Shown: in pieces, positions 38,830 through 48,453 of the stretch
How the letters are laid out: each line of letters starts with the position of its first letter
Numbering within the stretch: position 1 is the first letter of the stretch
Notes under the pieces: generated by a model
What the model saw: only the letters and a program-made list of their open reading frames with translations
Told to the model about the DNA's origin: nothing
Database searches by the model: none
Translations under genes and position numbers: made by a program
Origin: Stakelama marina
GTDB lineage: Bacteria; Pseudomonadota; Alphaproteobacteria; Sphingomonadales; Sphingomonadaceae
Direction: 5' to 3'
NCBI RefSeq assembly: GCF_018122655.1
Contig: NZ_JAGRQC010000002.1
Coordinates: forward strand, 434,001-498,000
DNA: 64,000 nucleotides

Positions 38830-40118
38830 TCCGCCTCAACGCCTCCGACCCCGCCTTTGCGCATGCTTTCGACGAACTCGTGGGCGCACGGCGAGAGGCC
38901 GATGCCGATGTATCGCGCGACGTCCGCACGATCATTTCCGCCGTGCGCGACGATGGCGATGCGGCGGTGCAGGCGTTCACCTCCAAATTCGACGGCCACG
39001 ACCTCGACGAGACCGGCTGGCGCATCGAACGCGCCGAACTGACCGCGGCGCTCGACGGCCTCGACAGCGAATTGCGAAAAGCGCTCGAACTCGCGCGCGA
39101 CCGCATCGCCGCCTTCCACGAAAAGCAGAAGCCGACCGACAGCGAGACCACCGACGATGTCGGTATCCGCCTCGGCTCGCGCTGGCGCCCGGTGGCGTCG
39201 GCAGGCGTCTATGTTCCCGGCGGACGCGCCGCCTACCCGTCATCGGTGCTGATGAACGCGCTGCCGGCCAAGGTCGCTGGCGTACCCCGGCTGGTAATGG
39301 TCACGCCGACGCCCAAGGGCGAGGTGAATCCGCTCGTCCTCGCCGCCGCCGAGCTGGCGGGCGTCGATGAGGTCTGGCGGATCGGCGGCGCGCAAGCGGT
39401 CGCTGCGCTCGCCTATGGCACCAAGCGGATTGAACCGGTCGATGTCGTGACCGGCCCCGGCAACGCCTGGGTCGCGGAGGCCAAGCGCCAGCTTTACGGC
39501 GTGGTCGGGATCGACATGGTCGCGGGGCCGAGCGAGATCGTCGTCGTCGCCGACGCGAAGAACGATCCCGAATGGATCGCCGCAGACCTGCTCAGCCAGT
39601 CCGAGCATGATCCGACCAGCCAGTCGATCCTCTTCGCCGACGATGCCGCCTTCGCCGATGCCGTGGCCGATGCCGTCGACCGGCAGATCGGCACGCTTTC
39701 GACCAAGGACGTGGCGCGCACGAGCTGGGACGCCAACGGCGCGATCATCCTCGTGCCCGAACTCGCCGCCGCCTGCCCGCTGGTCGACCGGCTCGCGCCC
39801 GAGCATCTCGAGCTCGCGGTCGACGATCCCGACCAGCTCTTCACGCTCGTCCACCATGCCGGATCGGTATTCCTCGGCCGGCATACGCCCGAAGCCGTTG
39901 GCGATTATGTCGCCGGCCCGAACCATGTTCTTCCCACCGGCCGCCGCGCACGTTTCGCGAGCGGGCTGTCGGTGCTCGACTATATGAAGCGCACCAGCTT
40001 CCTCTCACTCGACCGGGCCGGCCTTGCTGAGATCGGCCCTGCGGCGGTTGCGCTCGCCACGGCCGAAGGGCTTCCGGCCCATGCCAAGTCGGTGGCGCTC
40101 AGACTCGAAAGCAAATGA
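38826..40118 (+). CDS. hisD: Histidinol dehydrogenase
   Basis: Catalyses the last two oxidations of histidine synthesis, from L-histidinol to L-histidine, with Zn and NAD. GTG 38826 overlaps the hisG stop (GTGA); the product is 430 residues. Diagnostic parts are [44 protein letters not shown] and HLELAVDDP, which contain catalytic and zinc-ligand residues. [17 protein letters not shown] closes the family signature. It is followed by nusB with an ATGA overlap. Confidence 0.96.
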   Translation: MIRLNASDPAFAHAFDELVGARREADADVSRDVRTIISAVRDDGDAAVQAFTSKFDGHDLDETGWRIERAELTAALDGLDSELRKALELARDRIAAFHEKQKPTDSETTDDVGIRLGSRWRPVASAGVYVPGGRAAYPSSVLMNALPAKVAGVPRLVMVTPTPKGEVNPLVLAAAELAGVDEVWRIGGAQAVAALAYGTKRIEPVDVVTGPGNAWVAEAKRQLYGVVGIDMVAGPSEIVVVADAKNDPEWIAADLLSQSEHDPTSQSILFADDAAFADAVADAVDRQIGTLSTKDVARTSWDANGAIILVPELAAACPLVDRLAPEHLELAVDDPDQLFTLVHHAGSVFLGRHTPEAVGDYVAGPNHVLPTGRRARFASGLSVLDYMKRTSFLSLDRAGLAEIGPAAVALATAEGLPAHAKSVALRLESK

Positions 40119-40579
40119 TGCCAAGCAAGACCTCGAAATCTCGTACCCAGGCCCGTGCCGCCGCCCGCCTCGCCGCGGTACAGGCGCTCTATCAGCACGA
40201 GATGGAGGGCACGCCGGTGCCGACGCTGCTCCACGAATTCCACCATCACCGCCTCGGCGCCACGATCGAGGAGGTCGAATATGCCGATGCCGATGTCGAT
40301 TTCTTCGACGATATCGTGACGGGCGTCGATGCGCGCCGCGACGAGATCGACGGCAAGATCGCCGCGCGGCTTTCGTCGGGCTGGTCGCTCGAACGGCTCG
40401 ACAAGCCGATGCGCCAGATCCTGCGCGCCGGCACCTATGAACTGATCGCCCGCCCCGACGTGCCCAAGGGCGCGATCATCACCGAATATGTCGATGTCGC
40501 CCACGCCTTTTACGACAAGCGCGAGGCCGGTTTCGTCAACGGCCTGCTCGACGCGGTCGGCAAGGACGCACGCGGATAA
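40115..40579 (+). CDS. nusB: Transcription antitermination factor NusB
   Basis: NusB with NusE (S10) binds boxA of rRNA leaders to prevent premature termination. It has 154 residues: RAAARLAAVQALYQHEMEG at the N-terminus, and LRAGTYELIARPDVPKGAI and EYVDVAHAFYDKREAGFVNG at the C-terminus are standard NusB helices. Two start codons in tandem (40115, 40118) overlap the hisD stop. The following DUF4169 start overlaps its TAA. Confidence 0.95.
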   Translation: MMPSKTSKSRTQARAAARLAAVQALYQHEMEGTPVPTLLHEFHHHRLGATIEEVEYADADVDFFDDIVTGVDARRDEIDGKIAARLSSGWSLERLDKPMRQILRAGTYELIARPDVPKGAIITEYVDVAHAFYDKREAGFVNGLLDAVGKDARG

Positions 40580-40752
40580 TGGGCGAGGTCGTCAATCTCC
40601 GCCTCGCACGCAAGGCAAAGAAGCGCGCCGAAAAGGAACAGACGGCCGCAACCAACCGGGCGGCGTTCGGGCAGAGCAAGGCGGAAAAGGCGGCGGAAAA
40701 GGCAGAATCCGATCGCCAAACCAGCATTCTCGACGGCGCGAAACGCGACTGA
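40579..40752 (+). CDS. DUF4169 family small protein
   Basis: A 57-residue, highly charged protein. It starts MGEVVNLRLARKAKKRAEKE and ends ILDGAKRD, the DUF4169 pattern found across alphaproteobacteria. The A of its ATG is shared with the nusB TAA stop (TAATG), so it is translationally coupled. It is probably helical and nucleic-acid or protein binding, but no function is known. Confidence 0.88.
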   Translation: MGEVVNLRLARKAKKRAEKEQTAATNRAAFGQSKAEKAAEKAESDRQTSILDGAKRD

Positions 40753-40759
40753 CGGTCGC

Positions 40760-41449
40760 ATGGCCGCCGGACATCCGCTCGACCGGGCCGCATGGTCGGC
40801 GCTTCGCGGTCGCCACGCACAATTCGCGCTCAGCCGCAATGGCGCGCTGCGATACGACCCGTCCTATGGTGTGTTCGCCGCGATCGGGGACCATTCCGAG
40901 GCAAGCCTCGCAGGCCTTTGCGCGCTGGTGGCCGAACATGGCGATGTCGCGTTCCTCGAAGCCGGTCCGCCGACCGATGTACCGGGCATCGCGGTCGTAT
41001 CGCAGGAAGCAGGCGTCCAGATGACGGCCGACCGGTTGACCACCGCGCCGGCGCCCGACCGCGACCTGCTAACGCTTCGCGACGAAGACGTGCCTGAAAT
41101 GCTGGCGCTGGCCACGCTCACCAAGCCGGGGCCGTTCTTTGAACGCACGCATGAGCTCGGCGATTTTTTCGGGGTAAAGGTCGGCGGGCGACTTGTCGCG
41201 ATGGCCGGCGAGCGGATGAAGCCCGACGGCTTTACCGAGGTCAGCGGCGTATGCACGCATCCCGACCATCGCGGACACGGCTATGCCGCGGCGCTGATGC
41301 GGCTGGTTGCGCAGCGTATTCTGGATCGCGGCGAAACACCCTTTCTGCACGCCTATGCGAGCAATGAGGGCGCGATTGCGCTCTACCAAAAGCTGGGCTT
41401 CGCGGTGCGGCGCGAGGTGCTGATGACCCGATTGGCGCGCGCGACGTGA
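40760..41449 (+). CDS. GNAT family N-acetyltransferase
   Basis: A 229-residue GNAT protein, acetyl-CoA dependent. The acetyltransferase core is C-terminal: GRLVAMAGERM, EVSGVCTHPDHRGHGYAAALM with the R-G-H-G-x-A pyrophosphate loop, and LHAYASNEGAIALYQKLGF. The N-terminal 100 residues (FALSRNGALRYDPSYGVFAAIGD) resemble the FR47-like arrangement, which is of uncertain role. It begins eight bases after DUF4169 and precedes thiL. The acceptor substrate is unknown. Confidence 0.88.
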   Translation: MAAGHPLDRAAWSALRGRHAQFALSRNGALRYDPSYGVFAAIGDHSEASLAGLCALVAEHGDVAFLEAGPPTDVPGIAVVSQEAGVQMTADRLTTAPAPDRDLLTLRDEDVPEMLALATLTKPGPFFERTHELGDFFGVKVGGRLVAMAGERMKPDGFTEVSGVCTHPDHRGHGYAAALMRLVAQRILDRGETPFLHAYASNEGAIALYQKLGFAVRREVLMTRLARAT

Positions 41450-41482
41450 AATTGCACGCGCATAGCGTTTAGAATGGTCGCG

Positions 41483-42382
41483 ATGACCGAGGCCGATTTC
41501 ATCGCCGCGCTGCGGGCGCTCCCGCTGCACCCCGGTGCGCAGCAGTTGCGCGACGACACCGCGCGACTGGGCGAGTTGGTGCTTACCACCGACACCATTG
41601 TCGAGGGCGTTCATTATCTCAGCGAGGATGCCGCCGCCGATGTCGCGTGGAAGCTGCTGGCGGTGAACCTGTCCGACCTCGCGGCCAAGGGCGCAGTGCC
41701 CGAGGGCGCGCTGCTCAACTATCCGCTGGGCGACGATGGCTGGGACCGCGATTTTCTGAACGGGCTGGGCGAGACGATGAACCGGTTCGATTGCCCGCTG
41801 CTGGGCGGCGACACGGTTTCGCTGCCGCATGGCGCTCCGCGCGTGATCTCGCTTACCGCCGTCGGCCGTGCGTCGCGGTCGCCGGCCCGCAGCGGCGCAC
41901 GCGCCGGCGACATGCTGTATGTTACCGGGACGATCGGCGATGCCGGCGCCGGACTGCGCATCGCGACGGGTGAAGACGGACCGGATTCGCTCGCGATCGC
42001 CTATCGTCGGCCGCACCCGCGTCTCGGCGAAGGACGCGCGCTCGGCGCTGTGGCGCGTGCCATGATGGACGTATCGGACGGGCTGCTGATCGATGCAGCG
42101 CGCATGGCGGATGCGAGCGGCCTGGCGGTCGCGATCGACCTTGCCGCCGTGCCGCTGTCGTCCGATTTGCGGGCCTTCGCTGGCGACGACCGCAATGCCC
42201 GGCTGGCGGCGGTCACGGCGGGCGACGACTATGAACTGCTCTTCGCGATGCCCCCCGGCGAAACCCCGCCGGTCGCCGCGACCCGTATCGGCCGCTTCGC
42301 CGCCGGAACGGGGCTTTCGCTGCAAGATAATGACGGCCCGATTGCGCTGCCCGATCGTATCGGCTTCGAACACCGCGCCTGA
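41483..42382 (+). CDS. thiL: Thiamine-monophosphate kinase
   Basis: It phosphorylates thiamine monophosphate to thiamine diphosphate. It has 299 residues from ATG 41483; ATG 41474 is an alternative. The AIR-synthase-like fold shows DTIVEGVHYL, WKLLAVNLSDLAAKGAVPEGALLN, LLGGDTVSLP, MMDVSDGLLIDAARMA and VTAGDDYELLFAMP, all ThiL signature metal and nucleotide sites. In alphaproteobacteria thiL commonly follows nusB, as here. Confidence 0.95.
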   Translation: MTEADFIAALRALPLHPGAQQLRDDTARLGELVLTTDTIVEGVHYLSEDAAADVAWKLLAVNLSDLAAKGAVPEGALLNYPLGDDGWDRDFLNGLGETMNRFDCPLLGGDTVSLPHGAPRVISLTAVGRASRSPARSGARAGDMLYVTGTIGDAGAGLRIATGEDGPDSLAIAYRRPHPRLGEGRALGAVARAMMDVSDGLLIDAARMADASGLAVAIDLAAVPLSSDLRAFAGDDRNARLAAVTAGDDYELLFAMPPGETPPVAATRIGRFAAGTGLSLQDNDGPIALPDRIGFEHRA

Positions 42383-42493
42383 GCGCAACTTGCGCTCGCC
42401 CCCCGCTGCCCTATACCTGATGCGTTGCGCCTGAATTCCGACGGTACGATCGGATCCAGGAGGCGCCGAAAATTGGGGAAGGGGATTCATCAT

Positions 42494-44668
42494 ATGACGA
42501 TTGTCTATGTTGCCATCGCCTGCGGCCTGCTTGCCGTGGTCTATGGCTTTCTGACCAGCGGCCAGGTGCTGCGAGCATCGGCGGGCGAAGCCAAGATGCA
42601 GGATATCGCAGCCGCCATCCAGGAAGGCGCCAAGGCCTATCTCGGGCGTCAGTATCGCACCATTGCCTTTGTCGGCGTCATCGTCGCCATCATCCTTGCG
42701 TTCACGCTGGGCTGGCTCTCGACCATCGGCTTCGTCATCGGCGCGGTCCTGTCGGGCGTCGCCGGCTATGTCGGCATGAACATCTCGGTTCGCGCCAATG
42801 TCCGCACCGCAGAGGCCGCGCGGAGTTCGCTGCAACGCGGACTGACGATCGCATTCCGCTCCGGCGCCGTTACCGGAATGCTCGTCGCCGGGCTCGGCCT
42901 GCTCGCGATCTCCGTCTTCTTCTGGTATCTGGTCGGCCCCGCCGGCCATGCCCCCAATGACCGCGAGATCATCGAGGCGCTGACCGCGCTCGCATTCGGC
43001 GCATCGCTGATTTCGATCTTCGCACGCCTCGGCGGCGGCATCTTCACCAAGGCCGCCGATGTCGGCGCCGATCTAGTCGGCAAGGTAGAGGCGGGCATTC
43101 CCGAGGATGATCCGCGCAACCCGGCGACCATCGCCGACAATGTGGGCGACAATGTCGGCGATTGCGCCGGCATGGCCGCCGACCTGTTCGAAACCTATGT
43201 CGTGACGCTGGGCCTCACCATGGTTTCGATCGCGCTGCTGGTTCAGGCATCGGGAACCGAACTGATGAGCCTGATGGCGCTGCCGCTGATCGTCGGCGGC
43301 GTGTGCATCGTCACCTCCATCATCGGCACCTATGCCGTGCGCCTGGGCCGCAGCGAGTCGATCATGGGCGCGCTGTACAAGGGCTTCTGGACTGCGGCGA
43401 TCCTTGCGATCCCGGCGATCTACGGCGTCACCACATGGGCGCTGGGCGACATGAATGCGGTGATCGGCGGCGCCGGCTTCCTGAACGGCGGGTCGAGCGC
43501 GATGACGCCCGAAGCGGCGGCAGGCGCAGCAGCTTCGGCCGGGTTCACCGGCATGGACCTGTTCTGGTGCATGCTGATCGGTCTGGGCGTGACCGGCGCG
43601 CTGGTGTGGATCACCGAATTCTATACCGGCACCAATTATCGCCCGGTCAAATCGATCGCCAAATCGTCGGAGACCGGTCACGGCACCAACGTGATCCAGG
43701 GCCTGGCCGTCAGCCTGGAATCGACCGCGATGCCGACCATCGTCATCGTCGTCGCGGTGATCGCGACCTATCAGCTCGCCGGCATCATCGGCATCGCCTT
43801 TGGCGCGACGTCGATGCTCGCGCTCGCCGGGATGGTCATCGCGCTCGACGCCTATGGCCCGGTCACCGACAATGCCGGCGGCATTGCGGAAATGGCCGGC
43901 CTGCCCGACGATGTGCGCGGCCGCACCGACGCGCTCGATGCGGTGGGCAACACGACCAAGGCGGTGACCAAGGGCTATGCAATCGGATCGGCGGCGCTGG
44001 CGGCGCTCGTGCTGTTCGGCGCGTACACCACCGATCTCGACCGCTATTCGACCGCGCTGGGGCTGACCGGGCCGGTCAATTTCTCGCTGTCGAACCCCTA
44101 TATCATCGTCGGACTGCTGCTCGGCGCGCTGCTGCCCTATCTGTTCGGCGCGTTCGGCATGACCGCGGTCGGCCGTGCGGCGGGATCGGTGGTCGAGGAT
44201 GTACGCGTGCAGTTCCGCGACGATCCGGGCATCATGGCCGGCACCAGCCGTCCCAATTATGCGCGCACGGTCGATATCGTCACCAAGGCGGCGATCAAGG
44301 AGATGATCATCCCCTCGCTGTTGCCGGTGCTGAGTCCGATCGCGGTGTTCTTCATCGTCAGCTGGGTCGGCGGAAAGCCGCAGGGCTTTGCCACGCTGGG
44401 CGCGATGCTTCTCGGCGTGATCGTGTCGGGCCTGTTCGTCGCGATTTCGATGACGAGCGGAGGCGGCGCCTGGGACAATGCCAAGAAATATATCGAGGAC
44501 GGCAATTACGGCGGCAAGGGATCGGAGGCGCACAAGGCCGCGGTGACCGGGGACACGGTCGGCGATCCGTACAAGGATACCGCCGGTCCCGCCGTCAATC
44601 CGATGATCAAGATCACCAATATCGTCGCGCTGCTGCTGCTTGCCGCACTTGCAGCCGGGGGTGGCTGA
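42494..44668 (+). CDS. hppA: Membrane H+-translocating pyrophosphatase, K+-independent type
   Basis: It hydrolyses pyrophosphate and pumps protons across the membrane. It has 724 residues and about 16 membrane helices; ATG 42494 follows GGGGAAGGGG. The active-site loop [19 protein letters not shown] and the [20 protein letters not shown] region carry the conserved aspartates. [17 protein letters not shown] has Lys where potassium-dependent enzymes have Ala (GNTTAA), which indicates the K+-independent proton-pumping class. [15 protein letters not shown] ends the protein. A strong terminator follows. Confidence 0.96.
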   Translation: MTIVYVAIACGLLAVVYGFLTSGQVLRASAGEAKMQDIAAAIQEGAKAYLGRQYRTIAFVGVIVAIILAFTLGWLSTIGFVIGAVLSGVAGYVGMNISVRANVRTAEAARSSLQRGLTIAFRSGAVTGMLVAGLGLLAISVFFWYLVGPAGHAPNDREIIEALTALAFGASLISIFARLGGGIFTKAADVGADLVGKVEAGIPEDDPRNPATIADNVGDNVGDCAGMAADLFETYVVTLGLTMVSIALLVQASGTELMSLMALPLIVGGVCIVTSIIGTYAVRLGRSESIMGALYKGFWTAAILAIPAIYGVTTWALGDMNAVIGGAGFLNGGSSAMTPEAAAGAAASAGFTGMDLFWCMLIGLGVTGALVWITEFYTGTNYRPVKSIAKSSETGHGTNVIQGLAVSLESTAMPTIVIVVAVIATYQLAGIIGIAFGATSMLALAGMVIALDAYGPVTDNAGGIAEMAGLPDDVRGRTDALDAVGNTTKAVTKGYAIGSAALAALVLFGAYTTDLDRYSTALGLTGPVNFSLSNPYIIVGLLLGALLPYLFGAFGMTAVGRAAGSVVEDVRVQFRDDPGIMAGTSRPNYARTVDIVTKAAIKEMIIPSLLPVLSPIAVFFIVSWVGGKPQGFATLGAMLLGVIVSGLFVAISMTSGGGAWDNAKKYIEDGNYGGKGSEAHKAAVTGDTVGDPYKDTAGPAVNPMIKITNIVALLLLAALAAGGG

Positions 44669-44694
44669 TCCAATATAGATAATGACGTTTTCGT

Positions 44695-44728
44695 CCCCGC
44701 CGGAACTCGCTTCCGGCGGGGCATTTGT
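44695..44728 (+). terminator. Rho-independent terminator after hppA
   Basis: CCCCGCCGGAA-CTCGC-TTCCGGCGGGG is a perfect 11-bp GC-rich stem with a 5-base loop, followed by CATTTGTT. It lies 26 bases after the hppA stop and separates it from infA. Confidence 0.8.
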
Positions 44729-44802
44729 TACAGGTGCTTTTCTTTTGGGCTCGGACAGCGTACAGGGCTGCGCCGATTGCTCGAATTCGAACGAGGTTTT
44801 GT

Positions 44803-45021
44803 TTGGCCAAGGAAGAACTACTCGAAATGCGCGGTCAGGTCGTTGAGCTTTTGCCCAACGCCATGTTCCGTGTCCGGCTCGAGAACGACCACGAGATTCT
44901 CGGGCATACCGCAGGCAAGATGCGCAAGAATCGCATCCGCGTGCTGGTCGGCGACGAAGTGCTCGTCGAACTGACGCCCTATGACCTGACCAAGGGTCGC
45001 ATCACCTATCGCTTCAAGTGA
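44803..45021 (+). CDS. infA: Translation initiation factor IF-1
   Basis: IF-1 binds the 30S A site during initiation. It has 72 residues and is an OB fold: [38 protein letters not shown], and the invariant end [17 protein letters not shown]. The start is TTG 44803 followed by GCC AAG GAA GAA, exactly where other IF-1 proteins begin MAKEE; the in-frame ATG 44827 would remove the first nine residues. ACGAGG is the ribosome site. A rare start codon on infA may tie its level to initiation capacity. Confidence 0.95.
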   Translation: MAKEELLEMRGQVVELLPNAMFRVRLENDHEILGHTAGKMRKNRIRVLVGDEVLVELTPYDLTKGRITYRFK

Positions 45022-45079
45022 TCTGCGGCTTCGCGGATCGTCCCCGCACCGGCGGGAATCCGGCATAAGGACGCGCCCG

Positions 45080-45649
45080 GTGCGGCTCGTCCTGGCCTCT
45101 TCGTCTCCGCGTCGGCGCGACTTGCTCGCGCGGATCGGCGTGACGCCCGACCGGATCGACGCTCCCGACATCGATGAAACGCCGCTGCCCGGCGAGCTTC
45201 CGCGCGCCTATGTGCTGCGCATGGCGGAGCAAAAGGCGTACGCGGTGACGCGGGACGCGGACGAGATCGTCCTCGCGGGCGACACGACGATCGCTCTGGG
45301 CAGGCGCATCCTCGCCAAGGCCGAGGATGAGGCCGAGCAGCTCCGGATGCTCTCGCTGCTGTCGGGGCGGCGACACCACTGCCTGTCGTCGGTATGCGTG
45401 ATCGACCGCGAAGGCCGCGCGCGCGTGCGGCTGTCCGATTCGACCGTGGCGTTCAAGCGCCTGAGCGCTGCCGAAATCGACCGCTATATCGCCACTGGCG
45501 AGGGACTGGGAAAGGCTGGCGGCTACGCCATCCAGGGCCGCGCCGAAGCGTTGGTGCGCTTCATGTCGGGCAGCCATTCGGGCGTGGTCGGCCTGCCGCT
45601 GTTCGAAACGCGCGCGCTCCTTGAAACGAGCGGATACCCCCTTGGCTGA
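45080..45649 (+). CDS. maf: Maf-type nucleoside-triphosphate pyrophosphatase
   Basis: A 189-residue Maf/HAM1-like house-cleaning pyrophosphatase, probably acting on modified or canonical dTTP/UTP. GTG 45080 is the start. It opens RLVLASSSPRRRDLLARIG, the Maf motif, has IVLAGDTTIALGRRIL with the catalytic aspartate region, and GYAIQGRAEALVRFMSGSHSGVVGLPL, the C-terminal signature. The end overlaps the RNase gene by eight bases. Confidence 0.93.
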   Translation: MRLVLASSSPRRRDLLARIGVTPDRIDAPDIDETPLPGELPRAYVLRMAEQKAYAVTRDADEIVLAGDTTIALGRRILAKAEDEAEQLRMLSLLSGRRHHCLSSVCVIDREGRARVRLSDSTVAFKRLSAAEIDRYIATGEGLGKAGGYAIQGRAEALVRFMSGSHSGVVGLPLFETRALLETSGYPLG

Positions 45650-46625
45650 ATGGGTCGTCGAGCGCGGGATCGGCGAGACCCGCGCCGCGCTGATCGATGG
45701 CGACCATATCCTCGAAGCCCGCATCCTGCCCGAGGGAGAGCTGCTCGCCGGAACGGTGATCGAAGCGCGTCTGGTCCGGCGGCTGCCCGAACGCAATCAG
45801 GGTATTGCCGCCTGGGATGGCGGCGAGGCGCTGCTCGTCCCGCTACCGCGCGGCGTGACCGAGGGGGCGTCGCTGGCAATCGAGATCACGCGCCCAGCGT
45901 TGCCCGAACCCGGCAAGCCCAAACGCGCCCGTGCCCGCCTGGCGCAACCGGATGCCGCAACAGGCAGACCTCCATCCATCGAAGCGACGCTCGATGGCCC
46001 TGTGCGCGAGACATCGCCTTATGATGCCGACATGCTCGAAGCGGCAGGGTGGAGCGAGTTGCTCGACGAAGCCGCCACGGGGACTGTCCGATTCGGCGGA
46101 GGGGCGCTCGCCATCGCGCTGACACCTGCGATGACGCTGATCGATGTCGATGGCGAGATCGCGACCGATGCGCTGGCGATCAGCGGCGCGCGTGCGGCTG
46201 CGGCGGCGATCCGGCGACTCGATATCGGCGGCTCGATCGGCATCGACCTCCCCACGGTTTCGGACAAGCAGGTCCGGCTGGCGGCGGCAACGGCGATCGA
46301 CGCCGCCCTGCCGCAGCCGTTCGAGCGCACCGCGGTCAACGGCTTTGGCTTCATCCAGATCGTTCGCCGCCGGTCGCGCCTGTCGCTGCCCGAACTCTAT
46401 GCGGCCGATCCGGTCGGCGCGCATGCCCGCGCGCTGGTCCGGCGCGCCGAACGCAGCACGGGTCGCGGCGCACGTACCATTGCCGCCAATCCGCGCGTCA
46501 TCGCGGCGATCGAGGATGGCAGCTGGGTTGCCGAGCTCGAACGGCGAATCGGCGTTTCGATCGCCTTGCACCGCGATGCCGGGCTCGCCATATCTGCCGG
46601 CCATGTCCAAGCGCAATTCCAGTGA
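45642..46625 (+). CDS. RNase E/G family ribonuclease (short, divergent)
   Basis: A 327-residue member of the RNase E/G family as found next to maf and yacG in sphingomonads. TTG 45642 is the likely start, encoding (M)AEWVVERGIGETRAAL; a TTG at 45621 is possible. LIDVDGEIATDALAISGARAAA and SIGIDLPTVSDKQVR, followed by NGFGFIQIVRRRSRLSLPEL, align with the catalytic DNase I-like domain, in which aspartates bind Mg. The S1 domain and the Zn-link cysteines of full-length RNase E/G are missing, so activity may be altered. It overlaps maf and yacG. Confidence 0.82.
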   Translation: MAEWVVERGIGETRAALIDGDHILEARILPEGELLAGTVIEARLVRRLPERNQGIAAWDGGEALLVPLPRGVTEGASLAIEITRPALPEPGKPKRARARLAQPDAATGRPPSIEATLDGPVRETSPYDADMLEAAGWSELLDEAATGTVRFGGGALAIALTPAMTLIDVDGEIATDALAISGARAAAAAIRRLDIGGSIGIDLPTVSDKQVRLAAATAIDAALPQPFERTAVNGFGFIQIVRRRSRLSLPELYAADPVGAHARALVRRAERSTGRGARTIAANPRVIAAIEDGSWVAELERRIGVSIALHRDAGLAISAGHVQAQFQ

Positions 46626-46809
46626 CGCCTGCCCCGTCTGCGGCAATCCGGCCGCGGCCGAATTCAAGCCCTTTTGCAGCCGCGGGTGCAAGGACCGCGA
46701 CCTTTTGAAGTGGCTGGGCGAAGGCTATCGCATTCCCGGTCCGCCCGCCGATCCCGACGATATGGTCAAGGCGCAAACTGGGCTGGACAGCGACGGCGAG
46801 CGCGATTAA
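46603..46809 (+). CDS. yacG: DNA gyrase inhibitor YacG (zinc protein)
   Basis: A 68-residue YacG-like protein. The zinc ligands are Cys10, Cys13 (CPVC), Cys25 and Cys29 (CSRGC). LLKWLGEGYRIPGPPADPDD is the conserved C-terminal region that in E. coli contacts GyrB. ATG 46603 overlaps the preceding gene by 23 bases. tRNA-Phe starts 31 bases later. Confidence 0.93.
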   Translation: MSKRNSSDACPVCGNPAAAEFKPFCSRGCKDRDLLKWLGEGYRIPGPPADPDDMVKAQTGLDSDGERD

Positions 46810-46840
46810 GACGCGCCCTCTTCCGATGATCATCGGATGT

Positions 46841-46916
46841 GCCCAGGTAGCTCAGTTGGTAGAGCATGCGACTGAAAATCGCAGTGTCGGCGGTTCGATT
46901 CCGTCCCTGGGCACCA
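46841..46916 (+). tRNA. tRNA-Phe (anticodon GAA)
   Basis: The cloverleaf is complete: acceptor GCCCAGG/CCTGGGC, D-arm GCTC-AGTTGGTA-GAGC, anticodon stem TGCGA/TCGCA around CTGAAAA (anticodon GAA), and T-arm GGCGG-TTCGATT-CCGTC with one G-T pair. CCA is encoded. About 200 bases of unassigned sequence follow before the histidine kinase end. Confidence 0.97.
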
Positions 46917-47115
46917 CCGCCTGATTTCAGGGCATTCCAGCACTTCCATCGGTTCATACGCGTCGCGGGACCGCAGGCGCACGGTAGCGCATCGCGCGTT
47001 CCACGCCTGAAAGCGACTCTTCGGAAATCGGGGACAGCCGAGCGAGCCCGAAGCGGCGCAGCTCACCGGCTGCCTGCGCGATCGATTGCGGTCGCCCGGC
47101 CCCGCCTTGACGGGT

Positions 47116-48453
47116 TCAGGCCGGTGCGAGCCTGACGCGGGTGACGATGGTGGCCCGGAAGCCCGTTTCGGGCATGCGGGAAAATTCGACTCTCGCCCCC
47201 GCTCGCGTCAGCGCGGTGTCGACGATCGCAAGTCCGAGCCCGCTCCCCTGAACGTCGGTTCGCCCGCGAATGAAATGCTGGCGAACATCGGCGATCATGG
47301 CTTCCGACATCCCCTCCCCCTGATCCTCGACATAGACGCCGTTGGCCGCGACGCCGACCGTCACCGTCCCCCCGGCAGGTCCATAGGAGGCGGCGTTCTC
47401 GATCAGGTTGCGCAGCACGAGCAACAACACGTCCTCGCCCAGCGGCACCGTGGCCCGCATGGCGTCGTCGGTCGGCGCGACGGTTACGCCCCGGTCGGCC
47501 AGAAGCGGGGAAAGATCGTTTCCGATAACGCCGAGCAGTGGCGCGATCCGCGTCTCCTCTGCGGCCACGGGAGGCATGCTGCCCGCCTGCTGCCGGGTAA
47601 GTTCGAGCAGTTGCCGCACCAGCCGCGTCGTGCGCGCGATCGAGGCGGCGATATGCGACAGCGCCTTTCGCCGGACCGCGGGATCGTCGGTCCGCCCGGC
47701 AATGTCGGCCTGCATCTTCAGGCCAGCAAGCGGCGTCTGCATTTCATGCGCGGCGCTCGCGAGAAAACGCCGTTCCCTTTCACGCATTCCCGCCAGCCCG
47801 GCAAAGGCGCCGTCGATCGCCTGCGTCACCACCGTCATTTCCGGGGGAACGCGTTCGATACCCAGCGGCGACAGGTCGTCGGCACCGCGCCCCTCGATCG
47901 TCGCTGCGATATCGTTGAGCGGCGACAGGCCGCCTCCGATGCTGATCCACAGCAGCGCGGCAAGCGCGAAAATCCCGATGATCGCGGGGATGACGAGCCC
48001 GAGGATGAGATGCGTCAAAAGGTTGCGGCGCATTGCCAGCGTATCGCCGACCATCACGCGCACGCCGCTTTGCGGGACGACAAGCGTATAGACCCGCCAG
48101 CCGACGCCGCCGATGGTGCGGTCCGAAAATCCGGAGCTGTCGTGGCGGGCGAGCGCCGCGGTGGGCGCGGTATCCGACCGGCTGATCAGCCGCCCGGTGA
48201 CCGACCATATCTGGCAGGAAAGCTGGCGGCTATAGTTGTCGCCCACCGGCAGCGGCGGGATCGTCGCACCATTGGTATCGGCGCGCACCGAGCCGAGCGA
48301 GGCGACCATGCCGGCCGCCTCTTTCAGGCGATTGTCGAGCGCATGTTCGATCTTCGACTTGGTGCTGTAGGTCGCCCAGGCCGCAGCCACCGCCCAGACC
48401 AGAATGGTCACCAGCGCTGCCTGGAGGAACAGGCGTTTCCGGAGCGACATCAT
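47116..48453 (-). CDS. Membrane sensor histidine kinase (QseC-like)
   Basis: A 445-residue sensor kinase. Membrane helices are at about 8-28 and 148-172, enclosing a periplasmic sensor of about 120 residues. The dimerisation box is SAAHEMQTPLAGLKMQ, with phospho-acceptor His236; HEMQTPL replaces the usual HELRTPL. The ATP domain has LRNLIENAASYG (N box), VEDQGEGMSEAMI and GSGLGLAIVD (G boxes). Its start overlaps the regulator's stop (ATGA). It may govern the adjacent porin/DsrE/SoxB-like genes; the signal is unknown. Confidence 0.93.
   Translation of the reverse strand: MMSLRKRLFLQAALVTILVWAVAAAWATYSTKSKIEHALDNRLKEAAGMVASLGSVRADTNGATIPPLPVGDNYSRQLSCQIWSVTGRLISRSDTAPTAALARHDSSGFSDRTIGGVGWRVYTLVVPQSGVRVMVGDTLAMRRNLLTHLILGLVIPAIIGIFALAALLWISIGGGLSPLNDIAATIEGRGADDLSPLGIERVPPEMTVVTQAIDGAFAGLAGMRERERRFLASAAHEMQTPLAGLKMQADIAGRTDDPAVRRKALSHIAASIARTTRLVRQLLELTRQQAGSMPPVAAEETRIAPLLGVIGNDLSPLLADRGVTVAPTDDAMRATVPLGEDVLLLVLRNLIENAASYGPAGGTVTVGVAANGVYVEDQGEGMSEAMIADVRQHFIRGRTDVQGSGLGLAIVDTALTRAGARVEFSRMPETGFRATIVTRVRLAPA

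Noticed and set aside
46917..47115. Possible small gene between tRNA-Phe and the histidine kinase
   Set aside because: Frames here are short, lack ribosome sites and show no family pattern.
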